Assembly (NCBI GenBank): GCA_035652235.1
Contig: DASREE010000015.1
Span: 1 to 64,000 of the forward strand
Direction: 5' to 3'
From: PALSA-612 sp035652235
GTDB taxonomy: Bacteria; Actinomycetota; Thermoleophilia; Gaiellales; Gaiellaceae
DNA length: 64,000 nucleotides
A program made the position numbers and the translations under genes. Below, in pieces: positions 16,352 to 24,802 of this stretch. Under the pieces are notes generated by a model. It did no database searches and was not told the DNA's origin. It was given only the letters and a program-made list of their open reading frames with translations. Positions within the stretch are counted from its first letter, which is position 1. Each line of letters begins with the position of its first letter.

Positions 16352-16642
16352 TCAGTCGACGGTCTCGTAGAACACGCGCTCCCTGCTCTCGAGCAGCGGG
16401 ATCGCCCCCTCGAGGGCGAGCCGCCGGAAGTGCTCGCTCGAGCCGTGCGCGGCGACCGCGTCGTCGTCCGCGTACATCTCGAAGACGAGGAACGAGCGCG
16501 GGTCGTCGCGCGCCTGGCAGGGCTGGTAGAGGAGGCATCCGGGCTCCTCCCTCGACGGGCCCGCAAGCTGCTCGAGGTACGCGCGCACGCGCGCCTCCTC
16601 GCCCTCGCGCGCCACCCATCTCGCCGTCAGAACGACCGCCAT
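16352..16642 (-). CDS. ABM-domain protein (antibiotic biosynthesis monooxygenase/YgiN type)
   Basis: 96 residues forming a single dimeric alpha-beta barrel of the ABM family: VVLTARWVAREGEEARVRAYL, EEPGCLLYQPCQARDD, FLVFEMYADDDAVAAHGSS and FRRLALEGAIPLLESRERV. Family members act on quinones or polyketides or have other small-molecule roles. A GAGGGGG ribosome binding site precedes the ATG. First gene of a likely pair with the MFS transporter. Confidence 0.82.
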   Translation of the reverse strand: MAVVLTARWVAREGEEARVRAYLEQLAGPSREEPGCLLYQPCQARDDPRSFLVFEMYADDDAVAAHGSSEHFRRLALEGAIPLLESRERVFYETVD

Positions 16643-17239
16643 CCACGCCCCCTCTCGCCGCCGACCAGGCCGATCCTAGCTTGCCCCGCTCCCCCCGACC
16701 CCACCTGCGCGCGCGGCACCTCCGCGCGCGGGCCGATCCCGCCGAGGCCGGGCGGCTTTACGGACGGCTTACCGAGCGTCCCCCGTCTGCGGCAGCGGCG
16801 ACCGCGGCCGGGGGGTCGATACAGGGACGGACGTGTCCGGGAAGGGCGCATCGTGCCGGAGCAGCAGGCGCTCGCGCGGAGCGGCCCCCGGCACGCCCGC
16901 CGCGGCGACACGTCGGGGGCGCAGGACCGGGCGCTTCAGGCTGCTCTCGCGCTCGTCGGGCCCGGCAACCGGCCCGTGCGCCGCCGCGCGGGCGAGGGTG
17001 AGCGCAGGCTGCTCGCACAGACGACGGCTGCACACGACGCCCACGCGGGCGGAGACGCGCTCCGGCCGCTGCTCGAGGGTGCGCGGACGACGCCGCGAGC
17101 CCCCCGCGGACCACGACCGCTCCGAGCTCGAGCACGTGGGGCCACGCTCCCGACGCTGCGGGTCGCGCCTGCGGCGGGGCCGGAGCGTGGGACAGGCGGG
17201 GCGGCCCGAGCGGCCGCCCCGCGCCGCGCCGCACGGACG
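16643..17239. other. Nearly 600-base gap without a supported gene
   Basis: Frames here are open on both strands, but the translations are Arg/Pro/Ala-rich low-complexity text without domain signals, as expected of random GC-rich DNA. The right end carries the strong hairpin listed separately. The left 100 bases must contain the promoter of the leftward ABM/MFS pair. No tRNA, repeat array or IS end was recognised. Confidence 0.5.
17196..17222 (-). terminator. Hairpin downstream of the FAH hydrolase gene
   Basis: A perfect 11-bp stem (GCGGGGCGGCC / GGCCGCCCCGC) with a five-base loop ends 17 bases beyond the stop of the leftward FAH-family gene. No T tract follows in the direction of transcription, so it is an L-shaped or stabilising hairpin rather than a classic intrinsic terminator. 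Confidence 0.55.
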
Positions 17240-17893
17240 TCAATCCGAGGCTTGCACCGGGTTCGTCAGCCGCCCGAGCCCGTCGATCTCGATCGTGACC
17301 TCGTCGCCCGGCTGGAGCAGCACCTTCGGATCGCGGAAGATGCCGACGCCAGCAGGCGTGCCGGTCAGGATGAGGTCTCCGGGCTCGAGGGTGATCGCCT
17401 GACTGACGAAGGCGATGATCTCCGCCACGCCGAAGACCATGTTCGCGGTCGACGAGTCCTGCATCACCTCGCCGTTCAGGATCGCGCGGATGCCGAGCGC
17501 CTGCGGGTCCGGCACGTCGGAGGCCGGGACGAGCTCGGGCCCGATCGGGCAGAACGTGTCGAACGACTTGCCCCGCACCCACTGCTTGTCCGAGAACTGC
17601 ACGTCGCGCCCCGACACGTCGTTCGCGCACAGGTATCCCCTGACCGCCTCGAGCGCGTTCTCGCGCGAGACGCCCTTGACGCGCTCGCCGATGACGACGC
17701 CGAGCTCGGCCTCGTAGTCCACCTCGTGCGAGACGGGCGGGAGCCGGATCGGCTCGCCCGGCCCGATCAGGGTGTTCGGCCACTTGGCGAAGAGGAGCGG
17801 GCGCTCGGGCAGCGGCACCCCCTGCTCCTCGGCGTGGTCCTTGTAGTTGAGGCCGATGCAGATGATCTTCTGCGGCCGCTCGATGGGAAGCAT
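17240..17893 (-). CDS. Fumarylacetoacetate hydrolase family protein (acylpyruvase/HHDD isomerase type)
   Basis: 217 residues, the short single-domain form. IICIGLNYKDHAEEQG opens the fold; the metal ligands are in VDYEAELGVVIG; then GYLCANDVSGRDVQ, the KSFDTFCPIGP lid segment, LEPGDLILTGTPAGVG and PGDEVTIEIDGLGRLTNPV. Members cleave or isomerise 2,4-diketo acids in aromatic or sugar catabolism. It closely resembles ureidoglycolate lyase-like, diketo-deoxyfuconate hydrolase and acylpyruvase proteins; the exact substrate cannot be told. It is the second FAH-fold gene here and belongs to a different subgroup from the one at 5779. Confidence 0.85.
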   Translation of the reverse strand: MLPIERPQKIICIGLNYKDHAEEQGVPLPERPLLFAKWPNTLIGPGEPIRLPPVSHEVDYEAELGVVIGERVKGVSRENALEAVRGYLCANDVSGRDVQFSDKQWVRGKSFDTFCPIGPELVPASDVPDPQALGIRAILNGEVMQDSSTANMVFGVAEIIAFVSQAITLEPGDLILTGTPAGVGIFRDPKVLLQPGDEVTIEIDGLGRLTNPVQASD

Positions 17894-17964
17894 GCGCGGG
17901 ACCCTAACGCAGCGGCGGCCGCGTCATCCCGGGGACCGTGCCGGCCGGACGGGGCCGCGCCGGA

Positions 17965-17984
17965 CGTCGGTGCCGACACCGACG
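17965..17984. promoter_or_regulatory. 20-bp inverted repeat in a divergent promoter region
   Basis: CGTCGGTG-CCGA-CACCGACG is a perfect 8-bp inverted repeat with a 4-bp spacer between the divergent FAH (starts 17893) and YbaK (starts 18072) genes. Size, symmetry and location suit a dimeric repressor operator. A hairpin in the FAH leader is the alternative. Confidence 0.45.
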
Positions 17985-18071
17985 CCCGGTCAGGGACGGC
18001 CCCGATGAGCGTCGCGCCGCCGGCTGCCACGCTTTTCGACAGGTGATGCACGCCGCAGAAAAGGAGCCGTC

Positions 18072-18539
18072 ATGACCAGCGCGGAGCTTGCCCGGAAGCT
18101 GGCGGAGCAGCACACGACGTACCGGCTGCTGCGTCATCCGCATACGGAACGCGCCACCGACGAGGCCGCTGCGCTCGGCCTCCCGCCCGAGGAGATCGGC
18201 AAGACGCTCGTGCTCGCGCACGACGACCGCTTCCTCCGCGCCGTCCTGCCTGCCTCGGAGCGGCTCGACCTGCGCAAGCTGCGGGCGCTGCCGTCGGTCG
18301 GCGCCGCAGTCCGGCTCGCCAGCGAAGCCGAGATCGGCGCTCGCTACTCGATGTTCGAGCTGGGCGCGGTGCCGCCGTTCGGCGGGCCGGACGGCGACGC
18401 GGTCGTCGTCGACCGACGGATCGCGGAGCGCGACTCGGTCATCGTCGAGGCCGGAAGTCACGAGGAGTCGATACAGATGACGGTCCGCGACCTGCTCGCG
18501 CTGACTGGCGCACAGGTGGCCGACATCTGCCTCGACTGA
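18072..18539 (+). CDS. YbaK/EbsC-family protein (aminoacyl-tRNA deacylase domain)
   Basis: 155 residues covering one YbaK/ProX editing domain: YRLLRHPHTERATDEAAALGLPPEEIGKTLVL carries the conserved Lys of KTLVL, then FLRAVLPASERLDLRKL, GAVPPFGG and an ending with the VVVDRRIAERDSVIVEAGS pattern. Such proteins hydrolyse mischarged tRNAs; some members bind other ligands. AAAAGGAG lies six bases before the ATG. The next gene (CBS domain) follows in 38 bases with its own ribosome binding site. Confidence 0.85.
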   Translation: MTSAELARKLAEQHTTYRLLRHPHTERATDEAAALGLPPEEIGKTLVLAHDDRFLRAVLPASERLDLRKLRALPSVGAAVRLASEAEIGARYSMFELGAVPPFGGPDGDAVVVDRRIAERDSVIVEAGSHEESIQMTVRDLLALTGAQVADICLD

Positions 18540-18577
18540 TCCTCCTCCACCCGGCAGGAGCAAGGAAAGGACACACC

Positions 18578-19018
18578 ATGGCGACCGCCGTCGAACCGCA
18601 ACCCGCCCTTGCGAAGCTTCGCGTGATCGACGCGATGCACCCCGGCGTGGTGGCCTGCCCGCTCGACGCGCCACTGCGCACGGTCGCGCGGATGATGGCC
18701 AGCTACCGCGTGCACGCGATCGTCGTGATCGCGCACGGGCGCGAGGAGCCGCCGCACGGGACGCTGTGGGGCGTGATCTCCGACACGGCGCTCGTCCGGG
18801 CGGCCTCGCTCGGCACCGACTTCGACGCCGAGACGGCCGCCTCGCTGGCCGCCGAGCCGCCGCTCACGATCGCCACCGCCGACCCGCTCGACCGCGCCGT
18901 CGAGCTCATGGTCGAGCACGGCGTCTCACACCTCGTCGTCGTCGAGCGCCGGTCGATGCGCCCGATCGGCGTCGTCTCCACCCTGGACGTCGCACGCGCG
19001 CTCGCCGGCGGTCTGTAA
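18578..19018 (+). CDS. CBS-domain pair protein
   Basis: 146 residues forming one Bateman module. The first CBS is VIDAMHPGVVACPLDAPLRTVARMMASYRVHAIVV ending LWGVISDTALVRA. The second is PLTIATADPLDRAVELMVEHGVSHLVVV ending IGVVSTLDVARAL. No other domain is attached. Such stand-alone pairs bind adenine nucleotides and act as energy sensors. AAGGAAAGGA precedes the ATG. The gene is convergent with lutC, and the 57-base gap contains the palindrome GACCGGCCGGTC. Confidence 0.88.
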   Translation: MATAVEPQPALAKLRVIDAMHPGVVACPLDAPLRTVARMMASYRVHAIVVIAHGREEPPHGTLWGVISDTALVRAASLGTDFDAETAASLAAEPPLTIATADPLDRAVELMVEHGVSHLVVVERRSMRPIGVVSTLDVARALAGGL

Positions 19019-19075
19019 GCCCGAGGCCCCGACCGGCCGGTCGCCGGCACGGGCGGCCGGCGCCGGGCTCTGCCG

Positions 19076-19462
19076 CTACCCGTCCCGGGAGCCCGGGAGG
19101 AGGACGACGTGCACCTCCCCGGGCCCGTGCACGCCGACGGCGAGCGTCTGCTCGATGTCCCCGCTCCGGCTCGGCCCGGTGACGATCGCGAGCGCGCTCG
19201 GCAGGTCGGCGCCGATTGCCTCGAACAGCTCGGCGAGACCCGGCAGGATCCGCTCTTCGCGAAGGAGCGAGACGTGCGCCGCCGGCAGCAGCGACCGCGA
19301 GCGCGGCTCCTGCGGCGAGGCGGCGAGGACGACGCTTCCGGTGTCCGCCAGCCCGTACAGGGCCTCCGAGACTCCGGCCTCGGGCAGCTCCGGCGCAGCG
19401 CCGCGGTGGACGTGGAAGCCGGCGGCCTCCGCGTTGCGCGCGAACTCGTCGACGAGGCTCAT
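19076..19462 (-). CDS. lutC: LutC-type LUD-domain protein (short)
   Basis: 128 residues. The LUD core is recognisable: VDEFARNAEAAGFHVHRG, LADTGSVVLAASPQEPRS (the TGS motif of the family), LLPAAHVSLLREERI and a C-terminal GPSRSGDIEQTLAVGVHGP. Bacillus LutC is around 230-240 residues, so the N-terminal third is missing. The ATG start overlaps the stop of the preceding amidohydrolase gene (ATGA). Role by family: part of the LutABC L-lactate oxidising system. Confidence 0.8.
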   Translation of the reverse strand: MSLVDEFARNAEAAGFHVHRGAAPELPEAGVSEALYGLADTGSVVLAASPQEPRSRSLLPAAHVSLLREERILPGLAELFEAIGADLPSALAIVTGPSRSGDIEQTLAVGVHGPGEVHVVLLPGSRDG

Positions 19463-21039
19463 CGCCTCGGCTCCCGCACGACTCCGCCCGGCCGCTCGCC
19501 CGTCGCGCGGCCCTCCCGCCACACGGGACGCCCGGCGACCCAGACGCCGACGACGCCGTCCGGGTGGCGCGCGGGGTCGTCGTAGGTGCCTGTGTCCACG
19601 AACCGCGCCGGGTCGAGCAGCACCAGGTCGGCCCGCTGCCCGCGCCGGATGCGGCCTCGGTCGGAGAGCCCGAGCCGGTCGGCGGCCCGCGCGCTCAGCC
19701 GCGCCACCGCCTCCTCGACGGAGACGAGCTGCTCGCGCAGCACGAACCGTCCGAGGAAGCGCGCCGCGGCGCCGTACAGGCGCGGGTGCGGCTTCGCGCC
19801 GAAGATGCCGTCCGAGCCGACGAGGTGCAGGCGGTGAGCGGCGACCAGCTTCACCGTCTGGTCGGAGGCGTAGTGCTCGATCATGGTCACGTCGAGCTGC
19901 GACTCGAGGAGGAGCGAGCAGACGGCCTCGACCGGCTCCTGGCCGCGCTCGGCGGCGAGCTCGGCGAGCGAGCGCCCGGCCGCGGTCTCGTTGGGCGGGC
20001 CCGCGTTCGCGATCACGATCCGCTCCGGGCCGGCCGTGCCGAGGAAGTTCTCCCAGCCCTCGAGGCCGTGCTCGACGTCACGGGCGATGCGCGCGCGCTC
20101 CGCCGGCCGCTCGAGCCGCGCGAGCGTGGCGGAGGCGCCGCCCTCCTGCGCCCACACCGGCAGGAGCGCGGACAGGAGCGTGCTGCCGGCGCCGTACGGG
20201 TACTGGTCGAACGACAGGTCGACGTCGGCGCTCGCCCGCTCGAGGAGCTCGAGCAGGGGCTCGACGAGCCGCTCGTCGGAGAGGCACTTCAGGTGCGAGA
20301 TATGCAGCGGGGCGCCCGAGCGGCGGGCGACATCGAGCATCTCGGCCGCCGCGCCCAGCACCCCCAGGCCCTCGTTGCGGATGTGCGGCACGAGCGGCGC
20401 TCCGTACTCGGCCGCCACCTCGGCGAGCGCGGCGAGCTCGTCGGTGTTCGCGTACGCGCCGGGAAGGTAGAGGAGCCCGAAGGAGAGCGTGCGCGCGCCG
20501 GCCTCAAGCCCGAAGCGGACCTCGTCGCGCATCCGCCGTAGCTCGACGGCGCCCGGCGCCCGCCGGTCGCCTCCGAGGACGACGTCGCGGACCGCGCTGT
20601 GGCCGATCGAGGGGACGAGCGTGGTCGCCGGACGGGTCGCCTCCAGCGCCTGCAGGTACTCGTCGAACGTCGACCAGCCCCACTCTTCCGGCCCGTCGCC
20701 CTCCAGGCCGCGCAGGTAGGCCCGCCGCTCCTCGCGCCGCTCGGGCGCGACCGGGGCAGGCGCGAGGCCGTCCGGGTTGATCAACTCCGTCGTGAACCCC
20801 TGGCCGATCTTCGGCTCGAGGAGCGGCTGCGAGAAGCTCCTGAGCGCGGAGTGCGCGTGCATGTCGACGAAGCCCGGGCAGAGCATCAGCCCGGCCGCCT
20901 CGACGGTTTCCCGCGCCTCGACGGCGAGCGCCGGGCCGACCGCCTCGATCACGCCGCCCGTCACCGCCACGTCGAGTACTCCGCCGGGCCCGTCTCCCGG
21001 ATACACGGTCGCGCCGCGGACGAAGAGGTCGGCGGTCAT
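19459..21039 (-). CDS. N-acyl-D-amino-acid deacylase family amidohydrolase
   Basis: 526 residues, matching D-aminoacylase/dihydroorotase-like enzymes. The N-terminal small beta domain contains DLFVRGATVYPGDG; then CPGFVDMHAHSA holds the HxH metal site (D-aminoacylases usually have HSH or HxH followed by D). GYTTEL-like GQGFTTELI, HIRNEG, HISHLKC and VGSDGIFGAKPHPRLYG follow, with RGQRADLVLLDP near the end. It removes N-acyl groups from D-amino acids or related amides. It overlaps lutB upstream and lutC downstream by four bases each, so it is translationally locked into the lut operon. Confidence 0.88.
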   Translation of the reverse strand: MTADLFVRGATVYPGDGPGGVLDVAVTGGVIEAVGPALAVEARETVEAAGLMLCPGFVDMHAHSALRSFSQPLLEPKIGQGFTTELINPDGLAPAPVAPERREERRAYLRGLEGDGPEEWGWSTFDEYLQALEATRPATTLVPSIGHSAVRDVVLGGDRRAPGAVELRRMRDEVRFGLEAGARTLSFGLLYLPGAYANTDELAALAEVAAEYGAPLVPHIRNEGLGVLGAAAEMLDVARRSGAPLHISHLKCLSDERLVEPLLELLERASADVDLSFDQYPYGAGSTLLSALLPVWAQEGGASATLARLERPAERARIARDVEHGLEGWENFLGTAGPERIVIANAGPPNETAAGRSLAELAAERGQEPVEAVCSLLLESQLDVTMIEHYASDQTVKLVAAHRLHLVGSDGIFGAKPHPRLYGAAARFLGRFVLREQLVSVEEAVARLSARAADRLGLSDRGRIRRGQRADLVLLDPARFVDTGTYDDPARHPDGVVGVWVAGRPVWREGRATGERPGGVVREPRR

Positions 21040-22412
21040 GCCCGGTCGCGGTAGCGGCGCGGCGCCAGGCGTGGCAGCGCCCTCCCCCCCGCCCACGCCC
21101 TCCCGGGACCGGCGAGCGCGGCGAGGCCCTGCCCTGCACGGGCGATCGCCGTCGACAGGCGGTAGCCGAGCGGCGTCGACCACGCGTACGACCACAGCGC
21201 GAAGGCGAGCCGCTCGGCGAGCGGGGCGACACCCTGCTCGTCCAGGTCGCGCCGCAGCTCGAGCAGCAGCTCGTGCAGCGGGATCTTCACCGGACAGGCG
21301 TCGCTGCACGCGCCGCACAGCGACGAGGCGTGCGGCAGGGCCGGCGCCCGCTCCAGCCCGACGAGGAGCGGCACCAGCACCGCGCCCATCGGGCCGGAGT
21401 AGACGGGGCCGTACGCCGTCCCGCCCGTCTTACGGTACACCGGGCAGACGTTCAGGCAGGCGCCGCAGCGGATGCAGGCGAGCATCTCCCGATAGCGCGT
21501 CCCGAGCAGGCGCGAGCGCCCGTTGTCGAGGATCACGACGTGCAGCTCCTCGGGCCCGTCCTGCTCACCCGGTCGGCGCGGTCCGGTGATCAGCGTCGTG
21601 TACGCGGACAGGCGCTGGCCTGTGCCGCTGCGCGCGAGCAGCCTGAGCACGACCGACAGGTCTGCGAGGTCGGAGACGAGCCGTTCCATGCCCATGATCG
21701 CGACGTGCACGCGTGGGAGCGAGCTGACGAGCCGTCCGTTGCCCTCGTTCGTCACGAGCACGACCGAGCCCGTCTCGGCCACGCCGAAGTTGGCGCCCGT
21801 GATGCCGACGTCGGCGGCGAGGAAGACCTCGCGCAGCTGGCGGCGGGCCGCCTGCAGGAGCGGCTCGAGCTCCGCCGGGATCGGCTTCCCCTCGACGCGC
21901 GAGAGCAGCTCGGCGGCGTCGGCGGCCGTCTTCTCGAGCGCCGGCGCGAGGATGTGCACCGGATGCTCGCCGGCGAGCTGGACGAGGTACTCGCCGAGGT
22001 CGGTCTCGACGACCTTCACGCCCGCACGCTCGAGCGCGTCGTTGAGACGGATCTCCTCGCTCGCCATCGACTTCGACTTGGCGGCGAGCTTCGCGCCTGC
22101 GCGGCGGCAGACGTCGACGACGTAGCCTGCCGCCTGCTCCGCCGTCGCCGCCCGGAAGACGTGGCCGCCCCGCCCCTCGAGCGCCGCCGTGAAGCGCGCG
22201 ACGTGGGCGTCGAGGTCGTCGATCACGCGCATGCGGGCGTCGTGCGCGCGCTGGCGGAGCTCTTCGATGTCGGCCACCTCCGCCCACGCCGCCTGGCGGT
22301 GGCGGTAGAGGCGGATGGTGGAGGTGTCGATCGCCTGCTGGACGTGGGCGTCGGCGAGCTTCAGGCGGGCAACCTCGCGGAACCGCCCGCGCGGCTGCTC
22401 GAGCGTGCTCAT
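21036..22412 (-). CDS. lutB: LutB-type iron-sulfur protein of L-lactate oxidation
   Basis: 458 residues. An N-terminal LUD domain (ITGANFGVAETGSVVLVTNEG, RVHVAIMGMERLV) is followed by two 4Fe-4S motifs, CIRCGACLNVCPVY and CGACSDACPVKIP, and a C-terminal LutB-specific region. In Bacillus LutABC oxidises L-lactate to pyruvate, passing electrons to the respiratory chain. Length and motifs are normal. The stop overlaps the D-aminoacylase start. Confidence 0.9.
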   Translation of the reverse strand: MSTLEQPRGRFREVARLKLADAHVQQAIDTSTIRLYRHRQAAWAEVADIEELRQRAHDARMRVIDDLDAHVARFTAALEGRGGHVFRAATAEQAAGYVVDVCRRAGAKLAAKSKSMASEEIRLNDALERAGVKVVETDLGEYLVQLAGEHPVHILAPALEKTAADAAELLSRVEGKPIPAELEPLLQAARRQLREVFLAADVGITGANFGVAETGSVVLVTNEGNGRLVSSLPRVHVAIMGMERLVSDLADLSVVLRLLARSGTGQRLSAYTTLITGPRRPGEQDGPEELHVVILDNGRSRLLGTRYREMLACIRCGACLNVCPVYRKTGGTAYGPVYSGPMGAVLVPLLVGLERAPALPHASSLCGACSDACPVKIPLHELLLELRRDLDEQGVAPLAERLAFALWSYAWSTPLGYRLSTAIARAGQGLAALAGPGRAWAGGRALPRLAPRRYRDRA

Positions 22413-22782
22413 GCGCGGGCCCCCCGTGCTGCGGCGGTCGCCCGTTCACGGGTCGGCGCCGTCCCGGGTGCGTCCGGGTCACCCCGGCCTGCTCGCGGCG
22501 GGAGCGCGCTCGCGCCACCCACCCGGGACGCGGCCGGCCCGGCGGCGCCCGCCCGGGCCGTGTTCGGGCCCACGCCGTCCGCCCGGGCCATGGCCGGCTC
22601 GGCCGGCGCCGGGTATGCGCACGCCCCCACCCAGGGTGGGGTGCCGCCCTCCGCCCTCGCGGTCGACGATACCTCGTGCGCCCACACGCGTCCGCGCCGA
22701 TTCTGCGCCGACTTCCGGGCGCAGGCAGCAGGAGCGACGCCGCCGTGCACGCCGCGCGCAGCCGGCGGGAGCGAGGCACGCG
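22413..22782. other. 370-base spacer between lutA and lutB
   Basis: On the minus strand an open frame runs through the spacer and stops (TGA) exactly over the lutB ATG, but its text is Ala/Gly/Pro/Arg-rich with no motif (for example MARADGVGPNTARAGAAGP). It could be a short coupled leader peptide or simply random. The motif CCGCCCGGGCC occurs twice (near 22545 and 22580) and could pair with nearby GGGCCC/GGCCGGC runs. CCCACCCAGGGTGGG is a short inverted repeat near 22627. No promoter hexamers stand out. Confidence 0.4.
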
Positions 22783-23469
22783 TCATGCCACTCCCCGCGC
22801 CAGCGCTGTCGCCAGGTGCACCACGGGCACGGTGCCCGCCACCCGCTCCGCCCGGCCCCGAAGGTGCATGAGGCAGCCCGGATCGGCGGTGACGAGGGCG
22901 TCCGCCCCGGCCGCGCCCGCCAGCTTGTCGTCCGCCATCGCCACCGACACCTCCGGCTGCCGCACGGAGAAGGTGCCGCCGAAGCCGCAGCACAGGTCCG
23001 GGCGGGGCAGGGCGACGAGCTCGGCACCCGAGCGCTCGAGCAGGCGCCGCGGCGCGTCGGCGATCCGCAGCTCGCGCAGCATGTGGCACGAGTCGTGGTA
23101 GGCGACGCGCCGGCCGGCGTTCGTCTCCGGCACGTCCGCACCGTGCTCGTCCAGGAAGGCCGAGAGCTCGCTGACCGGGAACGGCTCGCAGCCGAGCAGG
23201 TCGGGCAGGTAGCGCGCCGCCATGGTCGCGCACGAGCCGGACGGGCAGACGATCGGCGCCGCCCGGGAGAATGCCCGCACGAAGGTGCGCGCGACCCGGC
23301 GGGCCGGGCCGCGGTGGCCGGAGTTGAACGCCGGCTGGCCGCAGCAGACCTGCGCCTGCGGGAAGTCGACGTCGAAGCCGGCCCCCTCGAGGAGGGAGAC
23401 GGCGTCCGCGACGGCCTGCGGGAACAGGAGGTCACCGAGGCACGTGGCGAAGAGCTGGACGCTCGCCAT
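22783..23469 (-). CDS. lutA: LutA-type CCG-domain iron-sulfur protein
   Basis: 228 residues with two cysteine-rich CCG domains: VQLFATCLGDLLFP, then VCCGQPAFNSGH, and in the second half YHDSCHMLRELRI and DLCCGFGGTFSV. This arrangement is diagnostic for LutA/GlcF-like heterodisulfide-reductase subunits. It is the first gene of the leftward lut operon, separated from lutB by an unusually long spacer. No GntR-type LutR regulator is adjacent. Confidence 0.9.
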   Translation of the reverse strand: MASVQLFATCLGDLLFPQAVADAVSLLEGAGFDVDFPQAQVCCGQPAFNSGHRGPARRVARTFVRAFSRAAPIVCPSGSCATMAARYLPDLLGCEPFPVSELSAFLDEHGADVPETNAGRRVAYHDSCHMLRELRIADAPRRLLERSGAELVALPRPDLCCGFGGTFSVRQPEVSVAMADDKLAGAAGADALVTADPGCLMHLRGRAERVAGTVPVVHLATALARGVA

Positions 23470-23608
23470 GGCTGTCAGACTCTACGTTCCGCCGACCGCC
23501 CCCGCGCCGCCTCCAGCCGCCCGCGCCCGCAGGCTACCGAGGACGTGGCCGGGGCGAGGCGGGCGGTGCCGGCTCGCGCCGTCCGCCCCAAGCGGCGATG
23601 ATCCAGCG

Positions 23609-24613
23609 GTGATCTACCCGAAGATCGAGCTGCACGTACACCTGGAGGGCACGGTGCGGCCGCGCACGCTGTTCGAGATCGGGCGCCGGAACGGCGTGCC
23701 GCTCCCGGCCGACTCGCCGGAGGGGCTGCAGGAGCTGTTCCGGTTCAGCGACCTCGAGCACTTCATCGAGACCTGGTTTCTCGTCACGGCGGCGCTGCGC
23801 ACCGCCGACGACTTCCGCCGCATCACCGTCGACTACGCCGAGGAGGCGGGGCGCCACGGCGCCGTCTACGTCGAGGCGATCTTCGCTCCGACCGTGCCCG
23901 CCCGCAACGGCATCCCGCTCCAGGCGATGTTCGAGGGCTACTGCGACGGGGTCCAGGAGGCGCGCGAGCAGCTCGGCATCGAGGTCCGCCTCACCCCGGA
24001 CCTGAACCGTACGTCGTCGCTCGAGGAGGCGACGCGCATCGTCCGTGCGGCCATCGCCCACCGCGAGCGCGGCGTCGTCGCCGTCGGCTTGGGGGGGATC
24101 GAGTCGCAGGCGCCGCCGGAGGCGTACGCCGAGGTGTTCCGCCTGGCGCGCGACGGCGGGCTCGGATCGGTTCCGCACGCGGGCGAGGTGGTGGGCCCGC
24201 CGTCGGTGTGGGGAGCGCTCGAGACGCTCCGCGCCGACCGCATCCGGCACGGCATCCGCTCGATGGAGGACCCTGCGCTCGTGCGCGAGCTGGCCGCCCG
24301 CGGCACGGTGCTCGACGTCTGCCCGACCGCGAACGTGTGCGTCGGCGCCGTCCGCTCCTACGACGAGCACCCGCTGCCGGAGATGGTAGCCGCCGGCATC
24401 CGCTGCTCGCTCTCCACCGACGACCCGGCCATGTTCGGTACCGACCTGACGAGCGAGTACGCAGCTGCGACCGGAAAGGGCCTGAGCGCACGCGAGTTCT
24501 ACGAGGTCGGCGTCGCCGGCGCTCTGTGTGACCCGGCGACGAAGGCGGCGCTCGAGGCGATCGGCGAGGACTTCGACTGGTCGGCGGTCGAGGGCGAGCC
24601 GCCGCCCGGCTGA
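23609..24613 (+). CDS. add: Adenosine deaminase family protein
   Basis: 334 residues from GTG (IYPKIELHVHLEGT). Zinc ligands and catalytic motifs are in place: HVHLEGT near the start, VPHAGEV (HAGE) in the middle, RIRHGIRS carrying the third His, and LSTDDPAMFGT with the catalytic Asp pair. The family converts (deoxy)adenosine to inosine, although adenine and aminofutalosine deaminases look similar. An AGCGGTGATC context without a strong Shine-Dalgarno is used; longer in-frame extensions read as low complexity. Transcribed divergently from lutA. Confidence 0.88.
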   Translation: MIYPKIELHVHLEGTVRPRTLFEIGRRNGVPLPADSPEGLQELFRFSDLEHFIETWFLVTAALRTADDFRRITVDYAEEAGRHGAVYVEAIFAPTVPARNGIPLQAMFEGYCDGVQEAREQLGIEVRLTPDLNRTSSLEEATRIVRAAIAHRERGVVAVGLGGIESQAPPEAYAEVFRLARDGGLGSVPHAGEVVGPPSVWGALETLRADRIRHGIRSMEDPALVRELAARGTVLDVCPTANVCVGAVRSYDEHPLPEMVAAGIRCSLSTDDPAMFGTDLTSEYAAATGKGLSAREFYEVGVAGALCDPATKAALEAIGEDFDWSAVEGEPPPG

Positions 24614-24638
24614 GGAGCGGGTGCGCCGTCCCGCGGCC

Positions 24639-24657
24639 GCCCGGCGGGCAGCCGGGC
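24639..24657 (+). terminator. Weak hairpin after adenosine deaminase
   Basis: GCCCGGC-GGGCA-GCCGGGC, a 7-bp perfect stem with a five-base loop, starts 26 bases after the adenosine deaminase stop. There is no T tract. Confidence 0.35.
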
Positions 24658-24740
24658 ACCGCCCTCGCCCGGGCCGAGTCCGTGCCGCCAGGGCGGCGAG
24701 CTCACGGGCGGAACGGCACGGCTGGCGGCCCGAGAGCACG

Positions 24741-24773
24741 CCTTGACCGAACCTTCACGAAGCCTTCACATCA
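24741..24773 (+). promoter_or_regulatory. Triple 11-bp direct repeat resembling a PHO box
   Basis: Three contiguous 11-base units are seen: CCTTGACCGAA, CCTTCACGAAG and CCTTCACATCA, each beginning CCTTSAC. Direct repeats at 11-bp spacing with a TTCAC core are the recognition pattern of PhoB/PhoP-type response regulators (in Streptomyces, 11-nt units around GTTCACC). The first unit also contains TTGACC, a possible -35. The array ends 29 bases before the ATG of the 39-residue peptide, in a stretch less GC-rich than its surroundings. Confidence 0.55.
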
Positions 24774-24802
24774 CATCCGGCAAGCTTCCGTCCTACCAGG
24801 GG

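Noticed and set aside
15190..17001. Long plus-strand frame over the MFS gene
   Set aside because: No recognisable motif; the minus strand encodes a clear transporter and an ABM protein.
16690..17195. Possible small gene in the 600-base gap (frame at 16769-17044)
   Set aside because: No ribosome binding site, no motif, random-looking composition.
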